DNA from: Actinobacillus capsulatus DSM 19761
GTDB taxonomy: Bacteria > Pseudomonadota > Gammaproteobacteria > Enterobacterales > Pasteurellaceae
Direction of reading: 5' to 3'
Assembly (NCBI RefSeq): GCF_000374285.1
Contig: NZ_KB893941.1
Span: 46,023-110,022 of the forward strand
Length of the DNA stretch: 64,000 bases
Below the pieces are notes generated by a model that saw nothing but the letters and a program-made list of their open reading frames with translations, did not search any database and was not told the DNA's origin. This document shows positions 42,285 through 52,032 of the stretch, one piece after another (within the stretch, counting starts at the first letter, position 1; each line of letters begins with the position of its first letter). A program made the position numbers and the translations under genes.

Positions 42285-43235
42285 ATGCCAGATATCAAAC
42301 TGTTTGCGGGTAACGCAACGCCAGAACTTGCAAAACGTATTGCAGAGCGCCTTTACATTTCTTTAGGCAATGCAACAGTCGGTCGTTTTAGCGACGGTGA
42401 AATTCAAGTTCAAATTAATGAAAACGTACGTGGTTCGGATGTGTTTATTATCCAGTCGACTTGCGCACCAACTAATGACAACTTAATGGAATTGATTGTG
42501 ATCGTTGATGCTTTACGTCGTGCGTCTGCAGGTCGTATTACGGCTGTTATTCCTTATTTCGGTTATGCTCGTCAAGACCGTCGTGTTCGTTCAGCGCGTG
42601 TGCCGATTACGGCAAAAGTTGTGGCGGACTTCCTTTCAAGCGTAGGTGTTGATCGCGTGTTAACTTGTGACTTACATGCAGAGCAAATCCAAGGTTTCTT
42701 TGATGTACCGGTAGATAACGTATTCGGTTCGCCAGTACTTATCGAAGACATTGTTAAGAAAACTGATTTAAACAATCCAATGGTGGTATCACCGGATATC
42801 GGTGGTGTAGTACGTGCGCGTGCGATCGCTAAATTATTAAATGATGCGGATATGGCAATCATTGATAAACGCCGTCCAAAAGCAAACGTATCACAAGTAA
42901 TGCATATTATTGGTGATGTTGCGGGTCGTGACTGTATTTTAGTTGACGATATGATCGACACTGGCGGTACTTTAGTTAAAGCAGCGGAAGCGTTGAAAGA
43001 ACGTGGTGCAACCAAAGTAGTTGCTTACGCAACGCATGCGGTATTCTCAGGCACTGCAGCGAAGAACTTAGCGAATCCGGCATTAGATGAAGTAGTTGTA
43101 ACCGATACAATTCCACTTTCTGATGAAATCAAAGCATTAAACAAAGTACGTGCATTAACATTATCAAGCATGTTAGCGGAAGCTATTCGCCGTATTAGCA
43201 ACGAAGAGTCCATTTCTGCAATGTTTGACGCATAA
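42285..43235 (+). CDS. prs: Ribose-phosphate pyrophosphokinase (PRPP synthetase)
   Basis: Makes PRPP from ribose-5-phosphate and ATP for purine, pyrimidine, His and Trp synthesis. The 316-residue length is standard. The ATP-flap region [20 protein letters not shown], the catalytic YFGYARQDR loop, the metal-binding [12 protein letters not shown] motif and the ribose-5-phosphate loop [11 protein letters not shown] are present. Codon use is highly biased. It is followed by a hairpin at 43243-43270 and then pyrD. No PurR box is visible immediately upstream, though the gene sits in the ispE transcript. Confidence 0.98.
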   Translation: MPDIKLFAGNATPELAKRIAERLYISLGNATVGRFSDGEIQVQINENVRGSDVFIIQSTCAPTNDNLMELIVIVDALRRASAGRITAVIPYFGYARQDRRVRSARVPITAKVVADFLSSVGVDRVLTCDLHAEQIQGFFDVPVDNVFGSPVLIEDIVKKTDLNNPMVVSPDIGGVVRARAIAKLLNDADMAIIDKRRPKANVSQVMHIIGDVAGRDCILVDDMIDTGGTLVKAAEALKERGATKVVAYATHAVFSGTAAKNLANPALDEVVVTDTIPLSDEIKALNKVRALTLSSMLAEAIRRISNEESISAMFDA

Positions 43236-43242
43236 TTTCTGA

Positions 43243-43270
43243 TAAGGGCGAGTTGAATACTCGCCCTTAA
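43243..43270 (+). terminator. Hairpin between prs and pyrD
   Basis: TAAGGGCGAGT and ACTCGCCCTTA form a perfect 11-bp stem. The T-tract after it is weak (ATTTAT), so partial readthrough is possible. Confidence 0.65.
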
Positions 43271-43306
43271 TTTATCTATTTCTTTCTATTAAGCAAAGGT
43301 CTCATC

Positions 43307-44317
43307 ATGTATTCCCTCATTCGTAAATGTCTTTTTGCTATGAACGCTGAAAATGCGCATAATTTTTCCGTTCAAGTGCTTAAACTTGTCGGAAAATTAC
43401 CTTTTGAGCCTTTACCCATTCCTCATAATCCGGTTGAAGTAATGGGGCTACAATTTAAAAATCCCATCGGTCTTGCCGCTGGTGCGGATAAAAATGGCGA
43501 AGCGATTGACGGTTTTGGCAAGTTAGGATTCGGTTTTATTGAAGTAGGAACTGTTACACCGATTGCACAAGACGGTAATCCTAAGCCACGGCAATTTCGT
43601 CTTTTGGAAGCGGAGGGCATTATCAATCGTAATGGCTTTAATAATTACGGTGTGGATGTGTTGGTAGAAAATGTGAAGCGTTCCAAATATGACGGAGTAC
43701 TCGGAATTAATATCGGTAAGAATGCCTTTACGCCGATTGAAAACGCTTTGGATGATTACCAAATTTGTTTACGTAAGGTGTATGAGTATGCCGATTATAT
43801 TACGGTGAATATTTCTTCACCGAATACCAACAATTTACGTTCATTGCAATACGGTGATGCGCTAGATGAATTGCTGAGTGCATTAAAGCAAGAACAATCA
43901 ATACTTTCGCAAAAGTTTGCAAAATATAAACCGCTTGTTCTGAAAATTGCGCCGGATTTAACGGATGAAGAAGTTGCTTCGGTAGCGAATAGTTTGGTAC
44001 GACATAAGATTGACGGCGTTATTGCCGGTAATACCACTTTATCTCGAGAACCGGTAGCAGGTTTAAAACATGCGGAACAACAAGGCGGCTTAAGCGGTAA
44101 GCCGTTAAATTCGCTCAGTACCCATTTAATTCGTAGATTAGCGAAGGAATTAAACGGGCAGCTACCAATTATCGGTAGCGGAGGTATTCATTCTGTCTCT
44201 TCCGGTCAGGAAAAAATTGATGCGGGAGCTAGCTTATTGCAAGTTTATTCGGCAATGATTTATCAGGGACCGGCACTGATTCAAAAGCTGGCCAAACAGA
44301 TTAAACTTAATAAATAG
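43307..44317 (+). CDS. pyrD: Dihydroorotate dehydrogenase (quinone), class 2
   Basis: Oxidises dihydroorotate to orotate and passes electrons to quinone, at the inner membrane. It has 336 residues. The amphipathic N-terminus [24 protein letters not shown] is the class 2 membrane-association helix pair. FMN motifs are [34 protein letters not shown] (in two parts), then [14 protein letters not shown] with the catalytic Ser, and IIGSGGIHS. It is followed by a USS pair, then the pdh genes. Confidence 0.97.
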   Translation: MYSLIRKCLFAMNAENAHNFSVQVLKLVGKLPFEPLPIPHNPVEVMGLQFKNPIGLAAGADKNGEAIDGFGKLGFGFIEVGTVTPIAQDGNPKPRQFRLLEAEGIINRNGFNNYGVDVLVENVKRSKYDGVLGINIGKNAFTPIENALDDYQICLRKVYEYADYITVNISSPNTNNLRSLQYGDALDELLSALKQEQSILSQKFAKYKPLVLKIAPDLTDEEVASVANSLVRHKIDGVIAGNTTLSREPVAGLKHAEQQGGLSGKPLNSLSTHLIRRLAKELNGQLPIIGSGGIHSVSSGQEKIDAGASLLQVYSAMIYQGPALIQKLAKQIKLNK

Positions 44318-44675
44318 CCCTTAAACAAGCGGTTAAAATTTGTAAAAAAATTGCAGGTTTTAACCGCTTGTTTATAGGAAAGACAACGGTTGGCGCAGGT
44401 CAAAAAAATAGACAAAATAGGTCAATTTTGTTATCTTGTTAGCTAAAATTTTTCTACAAATTTTCAACATTTTTTATAGCGTGATAAAAAGTGTTTAAAA
44501 TCAAGTAGATATCGCAAGATATTCACTCGAATGGAAAACGGATTTTTACATTTTGTTAAACTTTCTGTGTGTTTTATGTTTAGTCTAATCGAATGAATGT
44601 CTATAATTTCATCAAACGATAAGTTTAAGTATAGAGAACTTATCACTCATTATTTACTTAAAATAAGGACAACCT
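44318..44675. other. Gene-free region upstream of aceE
   Basis: It holds a USS inverted pair at 44324-44373, then AT-rich DNA. A TATAAT at 44602-44607 may be the aceE -10. GATATC-GCAA-GATATT near 44510-44525 could form a small tetraloop hairpin in the leader. A 60-codon minus-strand frame at 44464-44646 has no coding character. No PdhR-type site is evident. Confidence 0.5.
44324..44373 (+). terminator. Inverted uptake-signal pair after pyrD
   Basis: AAACAAGCGGTTAAAAT and TTTTAACCGCTTGTTT form a long stem around TTGTAAAAAAATTGCAGG-type sequence. Both arms carry the full USS core. Confidence 0.65.
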
Positions 44676-47330
44676 ATGTCAGAGTTAGAAAGAGATGTAG
44701 ATCCATTTGAAACTAAAGAGTGGTTAGAATCACTTGATTCATTAATCCGTGTAGAAGGTGTTGAACGTGCACAATTCATTATCGATGAATTATTAAGCCA
44801 AGCACGTAAAGATGGTGTGCCGGTTCAATCTGGTGTGACAACAGCGTATGTAAATACTATCCCTGTGTCGGCACAACCAGCTTACCCGGGTGACCACAAA
44901 ATTGAACGTCGTATTCGTTCTGCAGTACGTTGGAACGCTATCGCAATGGTTTTACGTAGCCAGAAGAAAGATCTTGACTTAGGTGGTCATATTTCAACAT
45001 TCCAATCAGCGGCAACAATGTATGAGGTGTGCTACAACCACTTCTTCAAAGCGGCAACTGAGAAAAACGGTGGTGACTTAGTATTCTTCCAAGGTCATGC
45101 TGCGCCAGGTATGTATGCGCGTGCTTATGTTGAAGGTCGTTTAACAGAAGAACAATTAGACAATTTCCGTCAAGAGGCATTTGCGGATGGTTTATCTTCA
45201 TATCCACACCCGAAATTAATGCCTGAATTTTGGCAATTCTCAACCGTATCAATGGGTTTAGGTCCTGTTAATGCGATTTATCAAGCACGTTTCTTAAAAT
45301 ACCTTGAAAACCGTGGCTTAAAAGATACGTCAGACCAAAAAGTTTACGCATTCTTAGGCGATGGTGAGATGGATGAAATCGAGTCTAAAGGTGCGTTAAC
45401 ATTTGCTGCTCGTGAAAAATTAAATAACTTAATTTTCACAGTAAGCTGTAACTTACAACGTTTAGACGGTCCGGTAAACGGTAACGGTAAAATCGTTCAA
45501 GAATTAGAAGGTTTATTCACTGGTGCAGGTTGGGAAGTAATTAAAGTATTATGGGGCAGCAACTGGGATAAATTATTCGCGAAAGATACTTCAGGTAAAT
45601 TAGCACAATTAATGATGGAAGTGGTTGATGGTGACTACTTAACCTTCAAATCAAAAGACGGTGCTTATATTCGTGAACACTTCTTCGGTCGTTACCCTGA
45701 AACAGCTGCATTAGTTGCGGATATGACAGATGAAGAGATTTGGGATCTTCGCCGTGGTGCACACGATAGCGAAAAACTTTACGCTGCATATGCGAAAGCA
45801 CAAAAATCAGACAAACCGGTTGTGATTTTAGCTCACCAAGTTAAAGGTTATAAAATCCCTGAAGCAGAAAGTAAAAATACTGCGCACCAATCGAAAAAAA
45901 TGTCATTAGAAAGCTTAAAAGGCTTCCGTGACTACTTCGAATTATCATTAACGGATGAGCAAGTAGAAAATCTTGAGTACATCAAATTTGCTGAAGGTTC
46001 TGAAGAATACAACTATATTCACGGTCAACGTAAAGCATTAAACGGTTATGTTCCGGCTCGTCGTCCTAAATTTGACGTAGAGTATAAAGTACCTGCATTA
46101 GAAGAATTCAAAGCATTACTTGAAGAACAACCACGTGGCATTTCAACCACAATGGCGTTTACGCGAGCATTAAATATCTTATTAAAAGATAAAAATATCG
46201 GTAAAACAATCGTTCCGATGATCGTAGACGAAGCGCGTACATTCGGTATGGAAGGTTTATTCCGTCAAGTGGGTATTTACAACCCGCACGGTCAAAACTA
46301 TACGCCTTCAGACCGCGATTTAGTTGCTTACTACCGTGAAGCGAAAGACGGTCAAGTATTACAAGAAGGTATCAACGAATTAGGTGGTGCAGCGTCCTGG
46401 GTTGCAGCGGCAACGTCTTACTCTGTAAGCAACCAACCGATGATCCCATTCTTCATCTATTACTCAATGTTCGGTTTCCAACGTGTGGGTGATATGATGT
46501 GGTTAGCGGGTGACCAATTAGCTCGTGGTTTCATGGTAGGTGGTACGTCTGGTCGTACAACATTAAACGGTGAAGGTTTACAACACGAAGACGGCCATAG
46601 CCATATTCAAGCGGGTATTATCCCTAACTGTATTACTTACGACCCATCATTTGCGTTTGAAGTTGCGGTAATCATGCAAGACGGTATCAACCGTATGTAT
46701 GGTGAAAAACAAGAAGATGTTTTCTATTACATGACAACATTAAACGAAGTAATGGATCAACCTGCAATGCCGGAAGGTGCTGAAGAAGGTATCCGTAAAG
46801 GTTTATATAAATTCGAAACTGTTAAAGGTAAAGGCAAAGGTCACGTTCAGTTATTAGGTTCTGGTGCAATTATGCGTCACGTTCGTGAAGCGGCACAGAT
46901 CCTTGCGAATGACTATGGCGTAACTTCAGATGTATTCTCTGCGCCATCATTCAATGAATTAGCGCGTGAAGGTAATGATGCAGTACGTTGGAACTTATTA
47001 CACCCAACAGCGGAACAACGTGTTCCTTATGTGGCACAAGTATTAGCGGATTTACCGACAGTTGCTTCAACTGACTATGTGAAACAATATGCAGATCAAA
47101 TCCGTGCATTTGTACCAAGCAAACACTTCCACGTATTAGGTACAGACGGTTTCGGTCGTTCAGACAGCCGTGTTAACTTACGTGAACACTTCGAAGTTGA
47201 TGCCCGTTACGTTGTTGTTGCAGCGTTATCGCAATTAGCGAAAGAAGGCACAGTGGAAACTAAAGTTGTTGCTGATGCAATTGCTAAATTCGGCTTAAAC
47301 GTAGATCGTATTAACCCGTTATACGCATAA
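44676..47330 (+). CDS. aceE: Pyruvate dehydrogenase E1 component
   Basis: Homodimeric thiamine-diphosphate E1 that decarboxylates pyruvate and acetylates AceF lipoyl groups. It has 884 residues, the normal E. coli-type length. The cofactor motif is GDGEMDEIESKGALTFAAREKLNNLIFTVSCNLQRLDGPVNGNG (in parts, GDG-N26-NLQ). The N-terminal SELERDVDPFETKEWLESLDS segment is the E2-binding tail. The C-terminal VLGTDGFGRSDSRVNLREHFE block is intact. Codon bias is very high. No pdhR gene precedes it. It heads the aceE-aceF-lpdA unit. Confidence 0.98.
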   Translation: MSELERDVDPFETKEWLESLDSLIRVEGVERAQFIIDELLSQARKDGVPVQSGVTTAYVNTIPVSAQPAYPGDHKIERRIRSAVRWNAIAMVLRSQKKDLDLGGHISTFQSAATMYEVCYNHFFKAATEKNGGDLVFFQGHAAPGMYARAYVEGRLTEEQLDNFRQEAFADGLSSYPHPKLMPEFWQFSTVSMGLGPVNAIYQARFLKYLENRGLKDTSDQKVYAFLGDGEMDEIESKGALTFAAREKLNNLIFTVSCNLQRLDGPVNGNGKIVQELEGLFTGAGWEVIKVLWGSNWDKLFAKDTSGKLAQLMMEVVDGDYLTFKSKDGAYIREHFFGRYPETAALVADMTDEEIWDLRRGAHDSEKLYAAYAKAQKSDKPVVILAHQVKGYKIPEAESKNTAHQSKKMSLESLKGFRDYFELSLTDEQVENLEYIKFAEGSEEYNYIHGQRKALNGYVPARRPKFDVEYKVPALEEFKALLEEQPRGISTTMAFTRALNILLKDKNIGKTIVPMIVDEARTFGMEGLFRQVGIYNPHGQNYTPSDRDLVAYYREAKDGQVLQEGINELGGAASWVAAATSYSVSNQPMIPFFIYYSMFGFQRVGDMMWLAGDQLARGFMVGGTSGRTTLNGEGLQHEDGHSHIQAGIIPNCITYDPSFAFEVAVIMQDGINRMYGEKQEDVFYYMTTLNEVMDQPAMPEGAEEGIRKGLYKFETVKGKGKGHVQLLGSGAIMRHVREAAQILANDYGVTSDVFSAPSFNELAREGNDAVRWNLLHPTAEQRVPYVAQVLADLPTVASTDYVKQYADQIRAFVPSKHFHVLGTDGFGRSDSRVNLREHFEVDARYVVVAALSQLAKEGTVETKVVADAIAKFGLNVDRINPLYA

Positions 47331-47350
47331 TTAAAAATTAGACAAACGAT

Positions 47351-47380
47351 TGTAGGGACGTACTGCGTGCGTCCATTATG
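47351..47380. repeat. GTAGGG-type palindromic repeat, copy B
   Basis: TGTAGGGACGTACTGCGTGC followed by GTCC gives a short interrupted dyad between aceE and aceF. Its 5' end matches copies A (33021) and C (49391). Confidence 0.55.
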
Positions 47381-47445
47381 ATTGGGTTTTAGAAGAGTGG
47401 TTAAATTTGCAAAACTGACCGCTTGTACAATGAAGGATTACCAAA

Positions 47446-49338
47446 ATGTCAAAACAAATTAATGTACCAGACATCGGTTCAGATGAAGTATCAGTAACCG
47501 AAGTAATGGTAAAAGTAGGCGATACTATTACTGTAGATCAATCAATCATCAACGTAGAAGGCGACAAAGCTTCAATGGAAGTACCAGCGCAGGAAGCTGG
47601 TGTTGTTAAAGAAGTTTTAGTAAAAGTGGGCGATAAAGTAACAACTGGCTCACCAATGTTAGTGTTAGAAGTGGCGGAAGCAGTATCTGCTCCGGCAGCA
47701 GAAGCGCCAATTCAAGCAGCGGCACCTGTAGCAACTGTATCAGCAGTTGTTGAAGTGAATGTGCCCGATATCGGTTCAGACGAAGTAAACGTAACCGAAA
47801 TTATGGTTAAAGTTGGTGATTCAGTTGAAGTTGATCAATCAATCATCAATGTAGAAGGTGATAAAGCTTCTATGGAAGTTCCTGCACCTATCGCGGGCGT
47901 AGTAAAAGAAATTTTAATCAATGTAGGTGATAAAGTTTCAACCGGTAAATTAATTATGAAATTTGAAACTGCGTCAGCAGCACCGGTTGCTGCAGATGCG
48001 CCAGTACAAGCTGTTGCACCGGCTGCAACAGCTTCAGCAACCAAAGAAGTAAATGTACCGGATATCGGCGGCGATGAAGTAAACGTAACTGAAATCATGG
48101 TAAACGTCGGTGATACAGTATCTGAAGAGCAATCTTTAATTACTGTTGAAGGCGACAAAGCATCAATGGAAGTTCCGGCACCATTTGCAGGTGTTGTAAA
48201 AGAAATTTTAGTGAAATCAGGTGATAAAGTTTCAACCGGTTCATTAATTATGAAATTTGAAGTTCAAGGTGCGGCACCGGCGGCAGCCCCAGCTCCGGCT
48301 GCTCAAACAGCAGCGCCAGCTCCTGCAGCACAATCTGCACAACCAGCTCAAGGCGGTAATGTTTCAGGTTTAAGCCAAGATGCGGTAGTAGCAGCGGGTG
48401 CTTATGCACACGCGACACCAGTAATTCGTCGTTTAGCACGTGAATTCGGTGTGAACTTAGATAAAGTGAAAGGTTCAGGTCGTAAAGGTCGTATCGTTAA
48501 AGAAGATATCCAAGCATACGTTAAAACTGCGGTTAAAGCGTTTGAAACAGGTACTGTTGCAGCAGCGGGTAACGGTGTTGCAAACGGTGCAGGTTTAGGT
48601 TTATTACCATGGCCAAAAGTAGACTTCAGCAAATTCGGTGAAGTTGAAGAAGTAGAATTAAGCCGTATCAATAAGATTTCTGGTGCGAACTTACACCGTA
48701 ACTGGGTGATGATCCCTCACGTTACACACTTCGATCGTACAGATATCACAGAATTAGAAGCGTTTCGTAAAGAACAGAACAAGATTGTTGAAAAACAAAA
48801 ACTTGATGTGAAGATCACACCTGTTGTGTTCATTATGAAAGCGGTAGCGAAAGCATTAGAAGCATACCCACGTTTCAACAGCTCACTTTCCGAAGATGGT
48901 CAGCGTTTGACCCTCAAAAAATACATCAATATCGGCGTGGCGGTGGATACACCGAATGGCTTAGTGGTGCCAGTGTTCAAAAACGTGAATAAAAAAGGCA
49001 TTATCGAACTTTCTCGTGAATTGATGGAAATCTCGAAAAAAGCCCGTGACGGTAAATTGACTGCCGCGGATATGCAAGGTGGCTGTTTCACCATCTCAAG
49101 CCTTGGCGGTTTAGGCACAACGCACTTCACCCCGATTGTGAACGCCCCAGAAGTGGCGATCCTCGGCGTGTCTAAATCTGAAATGATGCCAGTTTGGAAC
49201 GGTAAAGAATTTACCCCTCGCTTAATGTTACCGCTTTCATTATCATTCGATCACCGTGTAATCGATGGTGCTGATGGTGCGAGATTCTTAAGCTACATCA
49301 ATGGTGTATTAGCAGACATTCGTCGCTTAGTTATGTAA
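47446..49338 (+). CDS. aceF: Dihydrolipoyl acetyltransferase (E2 of pyruvate dehydrogenase)
   Basis: Core E2 of pyruvate dehydrogenase. The 630-residue protein has three tandem lipoyl domains, each with [11 protein letters not shown]; the lipoylated lysines are at 41, 140 and 238. Ala/Pro-rich linkers separate them. An E3/E1-binding domain follows at about 325-360 ([22 protein letters not shown]). The acetyltransferase domain carries the catalytic His603 in SFDHRVIDG. The first two lipoyl units are nearly repeats at DNA level. A segment at about 48895-49225 uses different codons from the rest (see findings). Confidence 0.98.
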   Translation: MSKQINVPDIGSDEVSVTEVMVKVGDTITVDQSIINVEGDKASMEVPAQEAGVVKEVLVKVGDKVTTGSPMLVLEVAEAVSAPAAEAPIQAAAPVATVSAVVEVNVPDIGSDEVNVTEIMVKVGDSVEVDQSIINVEGDKASMEVPAPIAGVVKEILINVGDKVSTGKLIMKFETASAAPVAADAPVQAVAPAATASATKEVNVPDIGGDEVNVTEIMVNVGDTVSEEQSLITVEGDKASMEVPAPFAGVVKEILVKSGDKVSTGSLIMKFEVQGAAPAAAPAPAAQTAAPAPAAQSAQPAQGGNVSGLSQDAVVAAGAYAHATPVIRRLAREFGVNLDKVKGSGRKGRIVKEDIQAYVKTAVKAFETGTVAAAGNGVANGAGLGLLPWPKVDFSKFGEVEEVELSRINKISGANLHRNWVMIPHVTHFDRTDITELEAFRKEQNKIVEKQKLDVKITPVVFIMKAVAKALEAYPRFNSSLSEDGQRLTLKKYINIGVAVDTPNGLVVPVFKNVNKKGIIELSRELMEISKKARDGKLTAADMQGGCFTISSLGGLGTTHFTPIVNAPEVAILGVSKSEMMPVWNGKEFTPRLMLPLSLSFDHRVIDGADGARFLSYINGVLADIRRLVM

Positions 49339-49341
49339 TAG

Positions 49342-49389
49342 GTAAGCGGTTAAATTTGCAAAAAATTTTGCAAAATTGACCGCTTGTTT
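49342..49389 (+). other. Inverted uptake-signal pair between aceF and lpdA
   Basis: GTAAGCGGTTAAATTTGC and GCAAAATTGACCGCTTGT face each other around AAAAAATTTT. It lies directly before a GTAGGG-type repeat, giving two stacked hairpins between aceF and lpdA. Confidence 0.6.
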
Positions 49390-49390
49390 C

Positions 49391-49438
49391 GTAGGGACAC
49401 ACAGTGTGTGTCCAAGGACACAGCACTTGTGTCCCTAC
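49391..49438. repeat. GTAGGG-type palindromic repeat, copy C
   Basis: GTAGGGACACA at the left and TGTGTCCCTAC at the right form an inverted repeat around about 26 bases, with internal ACACAGTGTGTGT and GGACACAGCACTTGTGTCC dyads. It ends 15 bases before the lpdA start. Confidence 0.7.
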
Positions 49439-49453
49439 AATAAAGGAATAAAT

Positions 49454-50878
49454 ATGAGCAAAGAAATCAAAACGCAAGTCGTAGTGCTTGGTGCAGGTCC
49501 TGCTGGTTACTCAGCAGCATTCCGTTGTGCTGACTTAGGCCTAGAAACTGTAATTGTTGAACGTTATTCAACTTTAGGTGGTGTTTGCTTAAATGTAGGT
49601 TGTATCCCATCTAAAGCATTATTACACGTTGCAAAAGTTATTGAAGAAGCAAAACACGCAGAGAAAAACGGTGTAATTTTCGGTGAGCCGACTATTGATT
49701 TAGATAAAGTACGTGCGGGTAAAGAAGCGGTTGTTTCTAAATTAACCGGTGGTTTAGCGGGTATGGCTAAAGCACGTAAAGTAACTGTGGTAGAGGGTTT
49801 AGCAGCATTTACTGATCCGAATACTTTAGTTGCTCGTGACCGTGATGGTAATCCGACAACAATTAAATTCGATAACGCAATTATTGCTGCGGGTTCTCGT
49901 CCAATTCAGCTTCCGTTCATCCCACATGAAGATCCTCGTATTTGGGATTCAACAGATGCGCTTAAATTAAAAGAAGTACCGAAAAAATTACTCGTAATGG
50001 GGGGGGGTATTATCGGTTTAGAAATGGGTACAGTGTATCACGCTTTAGGGGCAGAGGTTGAAGTAGTTGAAATGTTTGACCAAGTAATTCCTGCAGCGGA
50101 TAAAGACGTTGTTGGTATCTACACTAAACAAATCGAGAAAAAATTCAAGTTAATGCTTGAAACGAAAGTAACGGCAGTTGAAGCGAAAGATGACGGTATT
50201 TATGTTTCAATGGAAGGTAAAGCGTGTAACGACACTAAACGTTATGATGCAGTATTAGTTGCTATCGGTCGTGTACCAAACGGTAAATTAATTGATGTAG
50301 GCAAAGCTGGTGTAAACGTTGATGATCGCGGTTTCATCACTGTTGACAAACAAATGCGTACAAACGTACCACACATTTTTGCTATCGGTGATATCGTTGG
50401 TCAGCCAATGTTAGCTCACAAAGGTGTTCACGAAGGCCACGTTGCTGCAGAAGTGATTGCAGGTCAGAAACACTACTTCGATCCGAAAGTAATTCCATCA
50501 ATCGCTTATACTGAACCGGAAGTTGCTTGGGTTGGTAAAACTGAAAAAGAATGTCGCCAAGAAGGCTTGAACTTTGAAGTGGCGAAATTCCCATGGGCTG
50601 CATCAGGTCGTGCAATTGCTTCTGAATGCTCAGAAGGTATGACTAAACTTATCTTCGATAAAGATACGCACCGTTTACTTGGTGGTGCAATCGTAGGTAG
50701 CAACGGTGGCGAATTATTAGGTGAAATCGGTCTTGCAATCGAAATGGGTTGCGATGCGGAAGATATCGCTTTAACTATCCACGCTCACCCTACATTACAC
50801 GAATCTGTAGGTTTAGCAGCAGAAGTGTTTGAAGGTTCTATCACAGACTTACCAAACGCAAAAGCGAAAAAACGCTAA
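49454..50878 (+). CDS. lpdA: Dihydrolipoyl dehydrogenase (E3)
   Basis: Flavoenzyme that reoxidises lipoate in pyruvate and 2-oxoglutarate dehydrogenases. The ATG at 49454 gives 474 residues starting MSKEIKTQVVVLGAGPAGYSAA; an upstream frame from 49376 is only the repeat. FAD loop GAGPAGYSA at 13-21, redox disulfide Cys45-Cys50 in GGVCLNVGC, NAD loop GGGIIGLEMG, and C-terminal HAHPTLHES with the active His-Glu pair. The NAD loop is encoded by a run of nine Gs at 49999-50007. Terminated by a USS hairpin. Confidence 0.98.
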   Translation: MSKEIKTQVVVLGAGPAGYSAAFRCADLGLETVIVERYSTLGGVCLNVGCIPSKALLHVAKVIEEAKHAEKNGVIFGEPTIDLDKVRAGKEAVVSKLTGGLAGMAKARKVTVVEGLAAFTDPNTLVARDRDGNPTTIKFDNAIIAAGSRPIQLPFIPHEDPRIWDSTDALKLKEVPKKLLVMGGGIIGLEMGTVYHALGAEVEVVEMFDQVIPAADKDVVGIYTKQIEKKFKLMLETKVTAVEAKDDGIYVSMEGKACNDTKRYDAVLVAIGRVPNGKLIDVGKAGVNVDDRGFITVDKQMRTNVPHIFAIGDIVGQPMLAHKGVHEGHVAAEVIAGQKHYFDPKVIPSIAYTEPEVAWVGKTEKECRQEGLNFEVAKFPWAASGRAIASECSEGMTKLIFDKDTHRLLGGAIVGSNGGELLGEIGLAIEMGCDAEDIALTIHAHPTLHESVGLAAEVFEGSITDLPNAKAKKR

Positions 50879-50900
50879 TAGGTTAATTTAGCTTATTTAT

Positions 50901-50947
50901 AAAGCGGTTGAAATTTGCAAAAAATAGCGGGTTTCAACCGCTTTTTT
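50901..50947 (+). terminator. Inverted uptake-signal pair after lpdA
   Basis: AAAGCGGTTGAAATTTGC and GGGTTTCAACCGCTTT form a stem with TTTTTAT after it, closing the aceEF-lpdA unit. Confidence 0.7.
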
Positions 50948-51135
50948 ATAGGCTAAAAGTTTAGTTTAATAGCTTGATTTATGCCTACAAAATCAACGAT
51001 TTAGCTATGCATTTATTAATTTTTCAGCATTATGAACTTTTTTTCGGCATTTGAAATAAAATAATCAAATTAGCATTTGACATAGGTCTGAAAATCCGTA
51101 AAATGCACCTCGTTCATTACGAACAAAGACTTAAA

Positions 51136-51211
<76 letters not shown>

Positions 51212-51228
51212 TTAAATCTCTTCAATAC

Positions 51229-51302
51229 GGCGTGTTAGCAAAGCGGTTATGCACTGGATTGCAAATCCATGTAGATCGGTTCGACTCCGGTACACGCCTC
51301 CA
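51229..51302 (+). tRNA. cysT: tRNA-Cys (anticodon GCA)
   Basis: A 74-base cloverleaf. The acceptor stem GGCGTGT pairs with ACACGCC. The anticodon stem CTGGATTGCAAATCCATG carries GCA at 51261-51263, and the T arm has GGTTCGACTCC. CCA is encoded. It lies 17 bases after tRNA-Gly on one transcript. tRNA-Leu, often third in E. coli glyW-cysT-leuZ, is missing. Confidence 0.97.
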
Positions 51303-51501
51303 CTACTTAATTATTTCAATATGTTATGACGTTTCATTCAAGTTTCAATTTTTCTTCTAGCGGCATGATAGGAAAAAATTAGATTTTTTATTAACTTACT
51401 TGCATTTTTATGGTTTCTAAGATGTATAGATTATTCTAAATAATTTGGGTGGAGATCATTATTAATCTTAAGGCTCTTATATAGAGTGTACTTAGCTATA
51501 A

Positions 51502-51526
51502 TAAAAATCCCACCTAGTAAAGGTGG
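51502..51526 (-). terminator. Terminator of the decayed gene near tRNA-Cys
   Basis: On the minus strand, CCACC, a TTTACTA loop, GGTGG and then GATTTTTATT form a short intrinsic terminator, 15 bases past the pseudogene stop. Confidence 0.6.
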
Positions 51527-51540
51527 ATTCGGAAAAACAA

Positions 51541-51905
51541 CTATTTTAATGAATGGAAGTATTTAGTTATTTCTTCGTAAGAGTGTGTAACAGGAACATT
51601 AATACCTCTTTCTGTAAAGTAAACTAAAGTAGTTTCGCCTACTTTTTTCAATATAAGAAAGATTCCAATCATTTATAGACACTCTTATTTTATTATCATT
51701 ATCGCTACGTGATGTTGGGAAGAGTTTTGGGAATTTTTCTGCAATATCAGAGTAAATACCTACAATAACATGAGTAATATCGCCTACATAATGCAGATGG
51801 GTAAAATTATGTCACTTAGCTTTCTTCAATAAATAAAATGGCTGTTTTACTTACAGTAATTTGGTTGCGAGAACTAGCTAATACTAAATCAACAAATCCA
51901 GACAT
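51541..51905 (-). pseudogene. Decayed small gene of unknown function downstream of tRNA-Cys
   Basis: Reading on the minus strand, an ATG at 51905 with AGGAG upstream opens MSGFVDLVLASSRNQITVSK. After ILFIEES it meets TAA near 51815. The sense then continues in a second frame (HYVGDITHVIVGIYSDIAEK) and a third (VGETTLVYFTERGINVPVTH) to TAG at 51541, so at least two frameshifts are inferred. The reconstructed product is about 120 residues. I do not recognise the family. A terminator follows. Its place next to tRNA genes suggests remnants of an integrated element, but no integrase is visible. Confidence 0.55.
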
Positions 51906-52032
51906 AATGAATTTCTCCTTTTAGGTAAATTAAAATAATATGTATGTGAGTCTATATACGGCAGTATGTTGAATTGACTTGTTATTCAACATATTATTTC
52001 TTGTCTCTTTTATCTTAATTATATACTTAGCT

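Noticed and set aside
44464..44646. 60-codon minus-strand frame upstream of aceE
   Set aside because: AT-rich chance frame opposite the aceE leader, no ribosome binding site and no recognisable family.
47446..48260. Threefold DNA repeat in aceF
   Set aside because: It is explained by the three lipoyl domains of E2 and is normal for this family.
49376..49453. Upstream extension of the lpdA reading frame
   Set aside because: It only translates the USS arm and the GTAGGG repeat; the family start MSKEIKTQ is at 49454 with AAAGGA before it.
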